Part shown: in pieces, positions 35,591 to 48,647 of the stretch
How positions within the stretch are numbered: position 1 is the stretch's first letter
Layout: every line of letters begins with the position of its first letter
Assembly: GCA_034509425.1 (NCBI GenBank)
Contig: JAVTVJ010000863.1
Span: forward strand, 682,001-746,000
Direction of reading: 5' to 3'
DNA from: Eopsaltria australis
Taxonomy: Eukaryota; Chordata; Aves; Passeriformes; Petroicidae
Length of the DNA: 64,000 bases
Notes under the pieces: generated by a model
The model's input: only the letters and a program-made list of their open reading frames with translations
Database searches by the model: none
What the model was told of the DNA's origin: nothing
Position numbers and translations under genes: made by a program

Positions 35591-36029
35591 CCTGTGTGGC
35601 CTGGGACTCCCTGCCTTGAGCACCGGGGAGGCAGCTCAGGAGCAATGGAATCAGTTTGGGGCTGGGATGAAATCACACCCTGCTCATTGATGGGCACAGT
35701 GAGCTCCCAGCAGGGTCCTGGGGGGACCTGTGGGACCATTCCCATTCCCAAGAGCTTGCAGGATCAGCTCCAAACCCAATCCACTGTCCAGTCACAGCCC
35801 TGCATCCCACAGATATTTGAAACAAAACCCATTTCTCCTGTTTGATGCATTTATGAATGCAGGACATGCTTTTCCTTAACAATCCAGCAGCTGATACAAG
35901 CAATTTCACCCCCTCACTCCCCCATCTTGAAATATTATTTTGCTCTTAATTTTCAGCCTCCTCCACCTCCTCCTTTCCCTCTTTCTCACTTTTTTTTTTT
36001 CTTTTTTTTATTTTGGTTGGTGACCACAA
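35591..36029. other. unannotated spacer
   Basis: Unique DNA ending in a pyrimidine-rich stretch with T runs at about 35990-36010. Nothing else recognised. Confidence 0.4.
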
Positions 36030-36460
36030 GTGTAGTTTCAGTAAATAAAGCTGGTGCTTGATAATGTGGAACGGCCAGGAGCTTAACTCTGCCCTTGGAG
36101 ATCGCTTACATCAAACCAGCAATCAAAAAGTGGTGCAGATAAAATTTGTCATCAGGGATTTCCTACAAAAGAATTACAGTGGAGAAATGGCCTGATCGAT
36201 ACTATGGATTTTCACTGCAGGGGCTGATAGTCCAATTGCTGTGAAACACTCACACAGATAAAAGGGCACGGCTGCCACTTTGTTACAGACTGCTGACTCA
36301 GCCCCGAGCCTGGCAGGTATTTATAGGCCAAAGTGATACAGAATTATCACCTTGCAGTGCCCAGCTCTTGTTAGTTCTGAGATTGCCTCCCTTTATGGGA
36401 TTGCTAAATGCAGGTGAATGGAAAAATGATGGCTAACAGCTGTCAAAATGCAACAGAATG
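36030..36460. promoter_or_regulatory. candidate conserved non-coding element
   Basis: Repeat-free, evenly composed unique DNA with intact motif-like strings, including TTGATAATG, AGATAAAAGGG (GATA type), GCTGACTCAGC (about 36292-36302, an inverted repeat around a TGACTCA AP-1 core) and CCCTTTATGG. No open frame of note crosses it. The call rests on texture and motifs alone; conservation must be measured. Confidence 0.3.
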
Positions 36461-38579
36461 AAGTACTTAAATCTTTTTTTATCCATTAAAAGGGTAACAA
36501 CCAAGCATAGATCACGGTGCAGACGTTGTAATGATATTTGGGGCCGGTAAACGAGGGGTTATAAACAATGTACATCTGATCAAAATGGTAAGAAAAATAC
36601 AAAAGGGAAAAAAAAAAGCAATAATAAAAATTCTTCTTGTTACTTTACAATATGTGGCTTGCCATTTGCTTTGCTGCTTTTCCAGGGGATCTCCAGGCCC
36701 CTGCTCTGAGCAGCCTCCAGCTCCATCTATACCATGATAATGTTACACACCATGTACCACAGGGAAAACTGCTTTAGGAAACCATTGGGATGGCTCCAGA
36801 AACCTCAGTCCTTGTTCTAAGCCGGTGTTTTACACCCTCACCAAGATAAAATGCTGAGGGATGTTAATATTAACTCCCTGACTCCAAGTTGCACACACAG
36901 ACACTGTGTAGGACCAGCCCACGATGAAGGAAAGGAAATACTTCCATCTCTGGGTCCAACAGGTAGCACAAAGCCTCCCTGTCCTGGTGAACACTCCAGG
37001 ACTGACTCTCCCCAGCCTTTATTCCATTGCTAGGACAGGCCCAAGGCTGGAGAGGAAGGGGCACAGTAACCCTGGGTTTATTTTTGGAGTTGCCTACAGT
37101 GAGAGATTGCACAAGGATGACACCTGGAAGGTCACACAAGAGGCTGTGGTGAGATATAAAAAGAGACAGGAGGATCTGCACAGCCTTTGTCCTACCAGGG
37201 CCTCCAAGGTGTTCTTCTCCTCATCAGTGGTGGAGGGTTTTGCAGCTTAAAACCAGTTCCAGGACTAGTTCAGATGTATTTTTACAGATGCTTTCTTACC
37301 AGAGGCAGAAGCAAGCTGGTCTTTAACGCTTACAATGTTTTATAATCTCCCAGTCCACCTCCCAGAAAATCCAACATCCAGTTAAAGAATATTTTTCTAA
37401 TATTCCCTTGAAAAACCTTGACATCATCAGCACATCACCTGCTCTTATTTAACTAAGAGTATTTCTTTTACTTGTAAATCTTGGCATGTCTTGGTGTGCC
37501 CTCAACCCAAAATTCACCCTTTCAGCACTCAGAACATGGCTGGATTTGAATATATGTAGGGAAGTGAACAGCAATTCCAAAGGGAACACCAGAGAGGGGA
37601 GGAAAACAAGGAAGAGAGAAGAAAAAATAAAAAAGAAGAGGAGGTATTTGATTTTCATAACTGAGCTGTGCTTAGGACAGGGATTATGGAGCACTGATGG
37701 ATCTGCATCTCTGCCCATCCTGTACCTAAAATCCCTGTTAAATGAGAGGAGTCAGCCCAGGTTTTCAGGAGAGGTTCAGAGACTCATCATGAATAATGCC
37801 TTGAAGGTCCCATTGACTGGGCTCATTGTTTCTTCCCCCATTAATACTGGTTTTAAAACCATCTTGTGTGTCTTAGAGAAACACAAACAGGAGGATTAAA
37901 AAGCTGAAAATTTTTAAATATCTCAAGAAGGTCATGGGCAGGAGGAGCTGGAATTCAGAGTGGTTTATGCACCTTATGCTTTAGAATTCATTTAATACCA
38001 GAGCTTTAAACTGAAGGAACAAACACTGCACAAAACCTGCCAACAATATCATCAAAAACAGCACAAAGAAACTGGAAGAAGTTCTTGGTGAGTTTTACCA
38101 CAACACAGGAGCCTTGGAGGGCAAACGCAGAGAGTTACATTAAAATACTAGAATATAAAGCAAAATACCAAATGAAATCACGATTTGGTTGCCTGTAGGA
38201 AAGGCTGCAGGTTTCTAAACAAACACCTTCCCTAACCAGGAGAGAAGCCACACCTTCCTCTGTGCTCCACTGGGAAAATTACTGTAGCACTTGTCTGAAG
38301 TGCCTGGTGCTGGTACAATCATAGCTGCTCTCATCAGAGTGTTGTTGGATGAAGTTTACTGTCACTAGCAATAAGCAGGAGATAAAAGGAGGGAGGGGAG
38401 GGGGAAAAGAAAACAAAAGGGAAAAATAGAAGCTAAAAAATTCACCAGAGGTGAAAAAAAGGGGGGGCAAAAAAGAAGATATACATAAACTAGCTGTTTT
38501 TGTCTTTCTAGTTGCTATGATGTGCACAAAGGAAATAGACTGAATAAAATCACATCTCAGGAACACCAACATAAATTCC
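36461..38579. other. unannotated non-coding stretch
   Basis: Unique DNA with an A-rich purine run at about 37595-37650 and a second at 38380-38480 (mostly G and A). Both are low-complexity. The 137-codon frame at 37486-37899 crosses the first and is not recognisable. Confidence 0.4.
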
Positions 38580-38960
38580 CCCTTGCTTTGACAAGTACGT
38601 AATTTTGTGCAGTGATGCTCTTCACATCTGGAGAGTTATGAGGCAATTTCATTCCCATCTGACAAATTTACAAAGAAACATTAGAGAGAAGGGATTAGAA
38701 AAGCGAGAAATCTTTATAGACTTTTTCCTCAGGCTGTATTTTCCTTCCATCTTTTGGCTCTTCCTTGAGGAATATGTATGAGTGACTCATTCTGTATGAA
38801 CGCCATAACTGAAACACTTAGCAGATAAGCAGAACATGAAATGTGCTTTAAATCAACTAATTGTATTTACATTATCTGGGAGGGCTGAGCCCGATTGGCT
38901 AAAGTTTGGGGAAATTTGCTATTGTGCATTTTCAAGATAACAATTTAAAACTGGGGGGAA
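38580..38960. promoter_or_regulatory. candidate conserved element with AP-1 site
   Basis: Unique AT-rich block containing ATGAGTGACTCAT (38778-38790), an inverted repeat around an exact TGACTCA AP-1 core at 38783-38789, and an inverted CCAAT box (ATTGG, 38894-38898). Homeodomain-type ATCAACTAATTG lies between them, near 38853. This resembles enhancer sequence, but the claim rests on motifs alone. Confidence 0.3.
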
Positions 38961-40264
38961 GAAAAAGCTAAAATATTTATCTCCAGAACTTCGCAGAAAA
39001 GTCCAGGCCAGAAAAATAATTTGCACTTGCAAAGCACTTCCCACCTTGCAGCTCTGAGTGACCTTTTTGGGCTCATTATGGGCTCATCAGACCAGTTCCA
39101 CACGTTGGGAAACTGAGGTGGATTAAATGATCTCCTGAACTCGTGCAGAAAATAAATGCCACTGGAAAGCAGGACAGGGAAGGAGTGGTTGGGCTGAGCT
39201 CACTCTTGTGCATCTCAAAGAGCTTTTTCAAGGATGTTGAGCTCAAGAGAACATCTACTCCTTCCAGGCCACCTGGTACTCGACAGAACACATTGATATA
39301 ATTCACACTTCTTAAAACAAATAAAAATGGAAGGATGAGATGAGCAAGGTGCTGCCAACACCTGGGGAAGGCCTGGGAATTTTGGTTTCGTGGCTGCACC
39401 ACCACAGGTCCTTTCTGCCTTTCTGGTTCAGCCTCCTCTTTGCTTACAGTGGAAAATCCTGGCAGGGATCATTGCAGGAGTAATTGCTAATAAGAGATGC
39501 TGCAAAGGCTTTGCTTTCTCCTGCAACGTTTCACAAACCCAGGCAGCCATGGCTCGTAGTTCCACTGCTCGAGGTGTGTGAGTATTTTATGCTCTCTGTG
39601 TCATCAGGATCAGTTTTATGATAATTCCAGTTTTTTCTTCACTATTTTAATACCAGAACATTGCCATGGATTGCTCTTGGTTGGTGTAACACCAAGCAGC
39701 TTCCCCCATGGAGAAGCTGGGCCCTGCCATGCCCAGCCTTTGTTCCCTCTGTGGCTCTCTTTGTGAGGTCACCCCGAGTGCTGGGACTTCCCTCCTCCTT
39801 CCATTAATGAAAATTCCGTGATGCTGCTCGGAAGTTCCAGAACATATTCCATTCTTGGCACCGAGATGAGATCTAATGAGATGCAGATGCTTTCTGATAG
39901 AGAGCACAGATGAAAATGTTTTATAAGCGCGGCTCCTGGAGAGGGGAAGGCACAGGGGAGGACAGGGCTCCTGGGGAGCCCCAGAGCCATCCCTGCAATC
40001 CCTGCCTGTGACACACACAGTCAGGGCAGGGTTATTTATGATCTCCTGCATGGGGCCCTGGTGGAGCTGCTGGCAGCCAGGTTCATGGCCCAGGGTCCAG
40101 CTGAAAACAGGGAACGGGAATAAATGGGGACTGGGATGGGAACGGGGCTGGATTGAAACGTGCTCAGGTTTCACTGTCCCTGCACCTGCAATCAGCTCTG
40201 CACTGAGCTCAGGACAGCTCCTGAGTCACCTTTGGGGCTTCATCTGCCACGGCCCCTTCCCCCC
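38961..40264. other. unannotated non-coding stretch
   Basis: Unique DNA without a supported gene. The 175-codon minus frame (39647-40174) has no recognisable domain. Confidence 0.4.
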
Positions 40265-40712
40265 TACATGGACTAAACAAATGTCCTGTTACGGGACTTC
40301 TGTTCCACTTAAGCCAAAGCCACATCTCCTTTCCTAATTAATAGATATAAAAAACCCATTTCCTATGCTTTCCTTAAAAAGAAACTTTAATCATGTTCTT
40401 GTCTGGACAAGATAATTTCTTTGTGTTTCATGTAGAAGTGGAGGAGCTCACACCACAAATGATTTCCAATGAAAACATTTACACGGACTAAACAAATGTC
40501 CTGTTACAGGACTTTTGTACTACTTTAAGAGAAATTGAAAACCACATCTCCTTTCCTAATTAATAGACAGATATAAAAAAAAAAACCCATTTCTTATGCT
40601 TTCCTTAAAAAGACATTTAAATAATGATCTTGTCTGGACAAGATATTTTCTTCGTGTTTTGGGTAGAATGGAAGAGTTTGCACCATGAATGATTTCCACT
40701 GAAAGCATTTAA
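40265..40712. repeat. two-copy 215-bp tandem duplication
   Basis: GGACTAAACAAATGTCCTGT at 40270 recurs at 40485. The match continues through CCACATCTCCTTTCCTAATT, ATGCTTTCCTTAAAAAGA, CTTGTCTGGACAAGATA and ATGATTTCCA. Copy 1 is about 215 bp and copy 2 about 233 bp, the difference lying in short insertions such as a longer A run and an extra CAGA. Both contain the inverted repeat CTTGTCTGGACAAG. The copies differ at perhaps one site in ten, so the duplication is not recent. Confidence 0.92.
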
Positions 40713-42570
40713 ACCTCCTTCTAAATATTTTAGGTTGAGTTATCAGGAAGCTCATCTCCATGCAGAAAAATCTCTGCGAGTGCTGCTGGGCTCAACAGGT
40801 TTGTGCAACTCCTCTGCCTGCATGGGATTAGTTGGCTGAGAGCTGGATGCACACAGGGCATCTTAAACAGAAAATTAAATTAATGTATAACCATGTTTTC
40901 AGGAGCACAGCTTGCCCCTTTGAAAACTCACTGCATTCCTAGCTCACTTTGAAAATTACGAGATTGAAATGAAGGTGGAAAGTCTCTTTAAAAATCACTT
41001 CTGAAAAAAAATAAGAAAATAATTCTCTAGATTTTTTTTCCCTTTCTGTATGTGCGAGACATCTTAACAGAACCCATTCCACAGGAAAGGCAGTGGAAAT
41101 CAAAAAAATAATATTTGAATTATTTTGATCATGATAATCCCCAATTGTTTTGAAAGTAAATTATATTTGATAGTCTCTCCAGAATGTACTTACAAATTCA
41201 GAGGAACACCATTAAAATACAGCATTAATTAACATCCACTTTTATAAAGTGCTTCTAATATTGTATAAACAAGCAAGAGTTGAAAAGCTTATTTTTAACT
41301 TGGATCTGCATATGCAGTGTGATCATAGTGAGTTACAAAAATACCCAAATAGCACTGGGAAATGAATTTTCACAGTCTGTTTCTGGTTGAAGACACACCA
41401 AAGTACCTGTCTTTAATCTGAGGAGCTGTGAACAAAAGGCACTTGCCAGCTCAGCTCCGTGTTTCCGAGCTCTGGCACTGCAGCCACGGCTGGAATACTG
41501 ATGTGCCAATATTTGTTAGCCCAAATGATAATCAGCAGCTGACTGGAAATGACTTCAAACAATCAGAAGGGATTGTGCTGCCTTGGGCTGGGTTAAAGCA
41601 GGCCTGGGCCAGATTTTATGCCTCCAAAACCAAATTCATCCCTGCAGGGGAGGAGCGGGGCTGAGGCTGCTTTGAGCTGCCAGGCTTCCCCCAAGAGCCA
41701 AAGGATGGAGAGTCCAGGGGCCTCTGGGCACAGACAGCCTGGACATGCACCAGTCCAGCCTAAATCTACATTTAGAGAGGAAAGCAACACTAGACCCCCT
41801 CAAAACTCAGTTTTACCACTTGAGATCCTGATGCTGACTTCACTTGCAGCCATGCAGACAGTGGTTAAGCTCACCTTGATTTAATTCGAAATGTCTTGCT
41901 GAAATTTAACCCAAATTTTAAAATAACAAACGTTATTTGTAATAATATCAAATTAATCTGGAGTTGTAGGCAAAGTCTAAAATCTACCCTGAGGAACAGG
42001 TGGAAGTGGGGAACTCCTGGAACACCTGGAGGAGGTCACAGAAACCTCTCTGCCACGTTCCCAACACTGAACGTTGTTTTTTGGGTTCGGCTGAGCTCAA
42101 GCAGGGTCTCTGAATATCTAAATTTCTGAAGTTCTATAAATGCAAAAAGGGCCTCCCTAAATTCCCCTCCCTGCCCAAATGTTGCTGCCCCATCCTGAGT
42201 TAAAAGGATGCAGAAAGGAATGGGTTTCTGATGGATTGAGATCCCTGTGCATCCAGGACAAATCCTTCATCCAGACCCACAAACCTGCTCCAAACACTGG
42301 ACTGAAAAATACTCATCAATACCAAGCATCAATAACTGACAAAGAGCAGAAATGTTGGCACCACAAGGACAGAGCAGAAATTTCAGGGCAGTTCACATCT
42401 CTTGAATACCAGAACAACTGCAGGGGACTTACTGCAGGAAACCATCACCCTTAAGATACCAATTGTTCTAAAATTAAAAGCTTTTTTCTCCTCTTTTCTT
42501 CTTTAAATCTTTAAACTGGTCATTTTTATCCCTTTCTGGAAATATTTATTTCTGCCCAGATGCACCTGTT
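40713..42570. other. unannotated, AT-rich stretch
   Basis: Bases 40860-41420 are AT-rich and unique. The rest is mixed composition. No gene or dispersed repeat recognised. Confidence 0.4.
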
Positions 42571-42858
42571 ATGGTGGGAATAGTCACAACAGTGACTGTG
42601 GTGCTCCAAAGAGATGAAAAACACGCAGTTTGCAGGTGCCTTTCATTAGAGCATCTGATTAGACGTGAAAAAGACAAACCTTCAGAAAGACAAGCCCTTA
42701 AATGTGATAGACATCTTGAAGACATTATTCTAAAAGCTCGAGATGATGCTTTAAAGCACTGCTCGTTCCTAAGATCACTCAAGGACTCCTTCAGAAGCTG
42801 CAAGTCTTCAAAAGTGATCCAGGAAATGCCAAAGTACTCCGTGCTTTTCAAAGGCTGA
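42571..42858 (+). other. 95-codon open frame in unique DNA, probably not coding
   Basis: The frame lies in non-repetitive DNA and encodes a charged, Lys/Arg/Ser-rich peptide (start MVGIVTTVTVV, end SVLFKG). Charged residues are spread evenly, unlike the Pro/Ser/Cys-rich frames elsewhere, which is why it is listed. I recognise no domain, signal peptide or membrane segment. No promoter, splice or Kozak evidence supports expression. It could be chance, a decayed exon or part of a conserved non-coding block. Confidence 0.15.
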
Positions 42859-45800
42859 AAAACCCCCATCCTCCCGTGGTGGGAGAACAATAGCAACTGA
42901 TTCTGCTGCTTTTTTGGCTGAACACCTTGCAGGTCACAGTTTGGATGATTACTCTTCTCTGTTTTAAATCAGGGGGGATATTTGCTGAGCAGTTACAGAG
43001 AAACGAGAGCCGGCTTTGCTTTGGGAGATTCCAAACAACCAGCACCAGGAGCTGTTCCCATAATTAACATCACAACTACAGGAGAAGTTCAACACAACCA
43101 GTCCTAAGAAACATCTGAGATGGGATTCAGGAGCAGGCCTTCAAAGGTGGAAGGAGCCTCTCTGATTTTGTCCAAGCTTAGTCCCTTCAGTGATAAAATC
43201 ACTCCCAATTCTGTGTGGTTGTCCCTGTTCCTCCAGTGCTGGTTCCCCCCGTGCAGATTGCTGGTGCTGAGTGGTGAAGCCACTTGCAGCCCTGTGTCAC
43301 TGAAGAACATCCACGTGCAGACAGAAACTCCCACTTGCTGCTTTAAATCAGCTCCCATTCGCTTTTGTATCACAGAAATAGCACAAAATATATTTACCCC
43401 AAGCTTGTGCCCTAAAAATTCATATACCCACTAAGGAATGCTAAATAAACCAAAACCCTGAAGTGCTGGGGACAGGATAACCCACAGACTAAATATTCTG
43501 ACCTTGAATTTTACATTCTTCTCCATCTCTAATTTTCCTTCACCGTGTTTTCTTATTTCTAATCCAGGTTAAAGTGTGTGGCTGCTGCTTCAGCCTCAGG
43601 TGTCTTGCCAGTGGTTTTGATGTGTGGGCAAGCCACTCCTGAGCCCTGAGTTCCTCCCTCTAACACCTGCTTACCCCACAGAGGAGCCACAAAGCTGGTT
43701 CCTGTGTGAGGAGATCCGAAAACGGAAAATCCAAAGGAAACGCCGAGCGATGCCACGTTCCTCATTTCAAACGAGCGGCTGACAAATTGCTCATCAGATT
43801 GTACAATTTGGGTTGCTCCTGCTTGCTTGCTAATTAACCAGTCTGACATTATGTTTCCTCCCTCTTGCATCCACCCTGCCTCTGAGCTAATCAGGGTTCA
43901 ATGACAGCATCACTTATCCCAGGACACATTCCAATAATTAAGGTTTGGAGGACATCTCGCAAACTCCAGCACGTACCCGATAGGATTTTCTCTCCCTCCG
44001 CTGCTGCGCCCCTGACATGTGACAGGACAAAGCCCTGCTCTCATCTACATAACAGCAGGATGCTTTCCCACCTTTTAATGGCTGGCTGCTTCTCTTCCCA
44101 GCCGCTCTGACAGTGGGAAAGGGCTCTGCAGGAATGGCTGTGCCTCGAGGAGTGAGGCCTCCCGGGCAACAAAACCCCTCTGGTTGGACCCAGCTGCATC
44201 TCCTGCTAAATCCGAATTTTGACTGCAGCAACACACGATCCCATCAGCTGTGCTTCCCTTCCTGCACTCCTCTGCTCTCTGCTCTATGGCTTCACTTGGT
44301 TTTCATCAGTCCCAGCACATCCTGGCTTTGCACGGGAAAGGCAGCACAGGTGGGGTCACCTTGGATCATTCGGGGAGGGGACAGCAGCCAGGAGGGATCT
44401 GAGTGCTTTTTAAAGCAGCACGACCTGGACGCTGGGCTCTGCAGGGCTCAGAGCCCTCATCAGCCCTGGCAGAGCCACTCTGAGTGTCCCCAGCAGACAG
44501 TGGCTGCCCCTGCCTGGTTTCATCCAGCTGCACAAACCAACCGGCTCACCCCATCCAAGGGCTGCAGAGACCAAAGCCAAGCAGAAGCCGCTTGGTCATT
44601 CCTTCCTTGGATGTTTTCTCCCTTCAGTTCCTCCTGGGAAAAGCCAGTTTGTAGGAAGTGTGAGTCCCTGTCCAAGCTGAAAGTCTGGACTTGGCAGGAC
44701 CAAAGTTTGATCCTGTGAATTTGGTCTGAAATCACAAAAAAACTCCCAAACCACTGGGATTCTGTCTGCATTGGAAACTTCAGAAAGGTAAATTCTTTTA
44801 CAAAATAGATCTATATTTTCATTTTAGCTAATAGTCATTAGCTTTTCTTGGAGTACCCACAGGAATGTGGCTACAAATGCTCTTCCCCAGGAAGCTGAAA
44901 TGTCCTGGTGATCAGTTCTGAAAAGCAGATGGAGACACCACTCCTTTTCTCTTGGTGCTTGGTTCTGAAAGCTTGATTCTGCTTTCAGCAGCAGCAGAAA
45001 TGGCAGTGGATTCATACCGAGAAATGGGAAAGGGAATATTCCCAATGCACAGAAATTCCTGGAGATGGGCAGCTCTTCAGCCAGCATGAACCAGCACACC
45101 TGAATTGACTCCTGCCTCACACACCACTGTACCTGCAAAGCCCTCACCAGGCACTTCAGATACATTCTATAAAGAGAATAAAAGACAATTTTGTGCCCCT
45201 AAGATCTCCTAATGTAACTCAGTGTGGAAGGCAGGGAATGGGAGTGGGACAGGGGTTGGAGGAGCCTGAATGGGTTTGTGCAAGGACACAGAGTGAGAGG
45301 AATTCAGCTGAAGCTGGGGGGAGTTTCCAGCATTGCTGCTGCTGCTGCTGGCTCCAGGCTGGAGCTGGAGCTGTTCCTTCCCCACTCTCTTTTGCATCAG
45401 CAGGTATCTGCTTTATTTGGTCCCAAGAAAGTGCAACAAAACCCCCGTTTCGTATGTAACTTTCAAGGTCACTTGCATAAAATGTACAAAAAGCTCATTT
45501 TTGTTGATGGAATGGCCTTTTGATAATGAGGTAATTAGTGATATTACAGCAGGAGAAAAGGGGGGCATTTCTTCCTCCTTTTCTCCCTTTTTGCAAACCC
45601 AGTGAAGTGGCAAATTTTGTCGCATTTGCTGCATGTGCACAATATTTCACCCAGCTCCACCAAGTAATGTGTTTTTTGAGTAGCTACTGTATTTGCTGAA
45701 ACTAAGTTATAATAATTTGATGACTAGGAACAAGATTAATTCAAGGAACTACTATTCTCATGACAATTGCAAAATCCAGTAGGGGACGGAGCGAGTATGA

Positions 45801-47916
45801 ATAGAAATGTTCAGGCATCTCCCGGCTTCATCACTGAGGAGCCTGAGATGGAAAAATATCCAGCAAGGAGATGAGGGGGTCACATCTCTGGAGGTGCAGC
45901 AAGGTAAGCAATTAATTCCTCCATAAGGAAACCAAGAGCTGCAATCAAAACTATCACGGGAGGAAACATGAATATCTGTACAATGGGAGGATAAAACCCA
46001 GTGAAAGATATAATTACACGAAATTATAGCAACTGCCATGCAAAAGTACCAGTGAAAGTAACAAAAAGGATTGTCATTTCCTTCAGAGATGATGTTGGGT
46101 GATATCACACATGGAGATGTGCCAGTTACCCAACGTCTGAGGGGAAACAGAGCCCAGCCCAGCCTCACTCACTGCACCTCATTTGTCACTTGGGATGTGA
46201 CAATCAAAGCTGGAGCTCCTGACTGAGCCGTATTCCAAAGGAATTTTACATTCCTCCCCCCAAAAAAAGCTACAGCTCCTATCACAGAGCAACACTGGCC
46301 TGTGCCTTGATCTCCCACAATGTGAGCACCAACCAGCAGGAATTGTAGAATTCTGGAGAAATGGCTCACAGATGAACATTTTGGGAGTGGAAGCAGATGA
46401 GCCCAAATTTAGAGCAAGTGATTTGCACATATGTTATGTAAAGGCCTAATATTCGCTGAAGAGAAGGAAGTATTTCTCAACTGCATGTACCAGAGAGCTG
46501 GGATTTGGAGGTCTATAAATAGTTTGCTGAAGTTATGGAAATCGAGAATTACAGCACAAAAAAAGAATAACAAATTAAAAATTATCAGAAGTAGAGTTGG
46601 TAAGAAAATTTTCTGCTCTGAAGCAGAAGGAACCCCAAGACTTTTCCTGCTGCCAGGCTGTTCCTAAAGCGTTTCCCCAGCCAGGTGTTGGCTCAGGTTT
46701 GGCCCCTGCTCAGAGCTCTCTGCATTGTGCTTTTACAGAGCTGGGAGTGACATCACTCGGGTACTTTTGGGATGTTTTTGTGCAAACAGAACTGCTGGGA
46801 AAAAGTTTTCAGCTGTTCTGAATCAGTCTCTACCTTACTTTGACCACATGACACTGGACACAAAAAAAACCCCACCAACCTTTCTCAACAATCCTTGAAA
46901 GCATCAAATTTTAGTAAAAACACTTTGGAGAAACTGGCACTGCAGGCAGGCAGCATTCCAGGGTCAAATTCCCAACCAAGCAGAGAACTGGCCTCTTTTA
47001 AGTGTTCCAGCATCTTGCTCACTGTTGCACGTTGTTTCACCTGTTTGAGGTGTGTTTCACCTGTTGTTTCACCTGTTTGTACTTTATCTGTGGTGTCTCT
47101 GCAGGAGTTTCAATCAGTGCAGCCTCAGTAAAAGTGGATTTTCTGAACAGGAGCTGCACCTCGAATAATGACAGAGATCCCTCGGCTGAACGTCAGCACA
47201 TGTGAAAGGAGGAGTTACAAAATGTTATCTCCTGGTGTCCGAGCCTCATGACAGGGCTGTGCTGGCAGCAGAAAGGGCAGAGCACGGGACCAGGTGAGCC
47301 GTGAGGCTCAAGCTCTCCCCATCGAGTGATTTAAGCAGAGCAAATTGAAGCTTGCAGGAGTGTGAGCAGTAAAACCCGCGGAGTTGTTAAACTGGCTTTG
47401 CTTAAAATGATGAATTAGTTGGGCCATTTCTTTTCATGGCAAGCAGTGAATCGGGTTTGTCCATCAGAGGGTGAGCTGGAAATTGGGTGCTGTGGGAGCA
47501 GAACGGGGCAGGGACCTCGGCCCTTGTGGTGGCGATGCCTCAGGATTTTAGATTTTTTATTTTCCATGTGTTTGTAACCCTGCAGTTCTTTAGTGCACAG
47601 CTCCAAACTCCATCTCCAGTGGCAGCTGCTGCTCTCCCATTATGGGCAGACACAACAATTCCTCTCCAGGCCTGGCACTCAAGGACACCTGAGTGTCCCA
47701 GGCCCTGAGAGATGGGAACAAAAGTGAATTGGGGGGAGCAAACTTGGGGTAAATGACTTCATTAGCTGAAGCTGGAATTGGGAGATGAACCCCAATGTGC
47801 AAATGGACCAAACTTATAAAAGTGTGAAAACCCATGACCCATTGTCCATTTTTGGGTGTAGCCCCTGGGGGGCTTTGTCTGCCTGAAATGTATCTGAAGG
47901 CCCTTCAAGAAATAAT
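42859..47916. other. unannotated non-coding stretch
   Basis: No supported gene. Bases about 43720-43990 and 45850-46130 are unique, less GC-poor in CpG than their surroundings, and could be conserved non-coding DNA. The 201-codon frame 44113-44718 is the longest in non-repeat DNA, but its composition (Ser, Pro, Leu, Trp-rich) and lack of any known domain suggest chance. A five-unit CTG run lies near 45333-45350 and a TTTCACCTGTT direct repeat near 47033-47080. Confidence 0.4.
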
Positions 47917-48300
47917 AGATATAGATATAATTATAAATATAATATAATATAATAATATATAATATATTAAATATAAATATAAATAATAATAAAATAAATA
48001 TAAATATAATATATATATAATATAAATATAAATATAAATATAAATATATATAATATAAATATAAATAAATATATATAAATAAATGTTTATTATATGAATA
48101 GAGCATAAGTATATCGTATATAAATTATATTTATAATGATATATATTGTATTGTATATAGCGTATATAATATATTATAATACAATTATATGATAATTGTA
48201 AAAATATATTAATACATAATATAATATCATCTAAACATATAAATAAAAAAAATAGAAATACATAAAATAGAAATATATAAAATATAAATATAAAGGCTTT
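47917..48300. repeat. AT-only satellite-like tract (ATAAAT)n
   Basis: Nearly all A and T for almost 400 bases, built of ATAAATAT and TATAATAT-type units that drift along the tract. It should melt easily and form cruciforms. The minus strand reads as Tyr/Ile-rich frames, which are not genes. Confidence 0.95.
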
Positions 48301-48647
48301 TTATTCCCTTAATTTTGTCTGGCCTCTGTTTTTAGGTAGTCCCAAAAAGGCACCAGTGAGACCTCACAGGATGTGAGGATCCAGTGTGGATCCTTTGGAC
48401 TGAACAAAGCCAAACACAGAGATCCAAGTGATGAACTGGAGCAGAGCTGTGGCCAGCTCAGCCCTGGCAGTGCTGTTGGCTGCCATGGGGACAGTGACAC
48501 CTGTGAGCATCCCTGAGCACCTGCCCAGAGTCACCCAGGGCTCCTATTTACAGAGAAACTCAAGGACTGTGTGTGAAGTATTGTACAACTTGAGGTCAAA
48601 TTCGGGATAGGAGAAATGAATACATTAATCCACAATACAAAATGAAT
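48301..48647. other. unannotated spacer
   Basis: Unique DNA with no recognised feature. Bases 48644-48647 (GAAT) are the left target-site copy of the next LTR. Confidence 0.4.

Noticed and set aside
44113..44718. 201-codon plus-strand frame in non-repeat DNA
   Set aside because: Low-information composition, no recognisable domain and no splice or promoter evidence; expected by chance in 64 kb of mixed-composition DNA.
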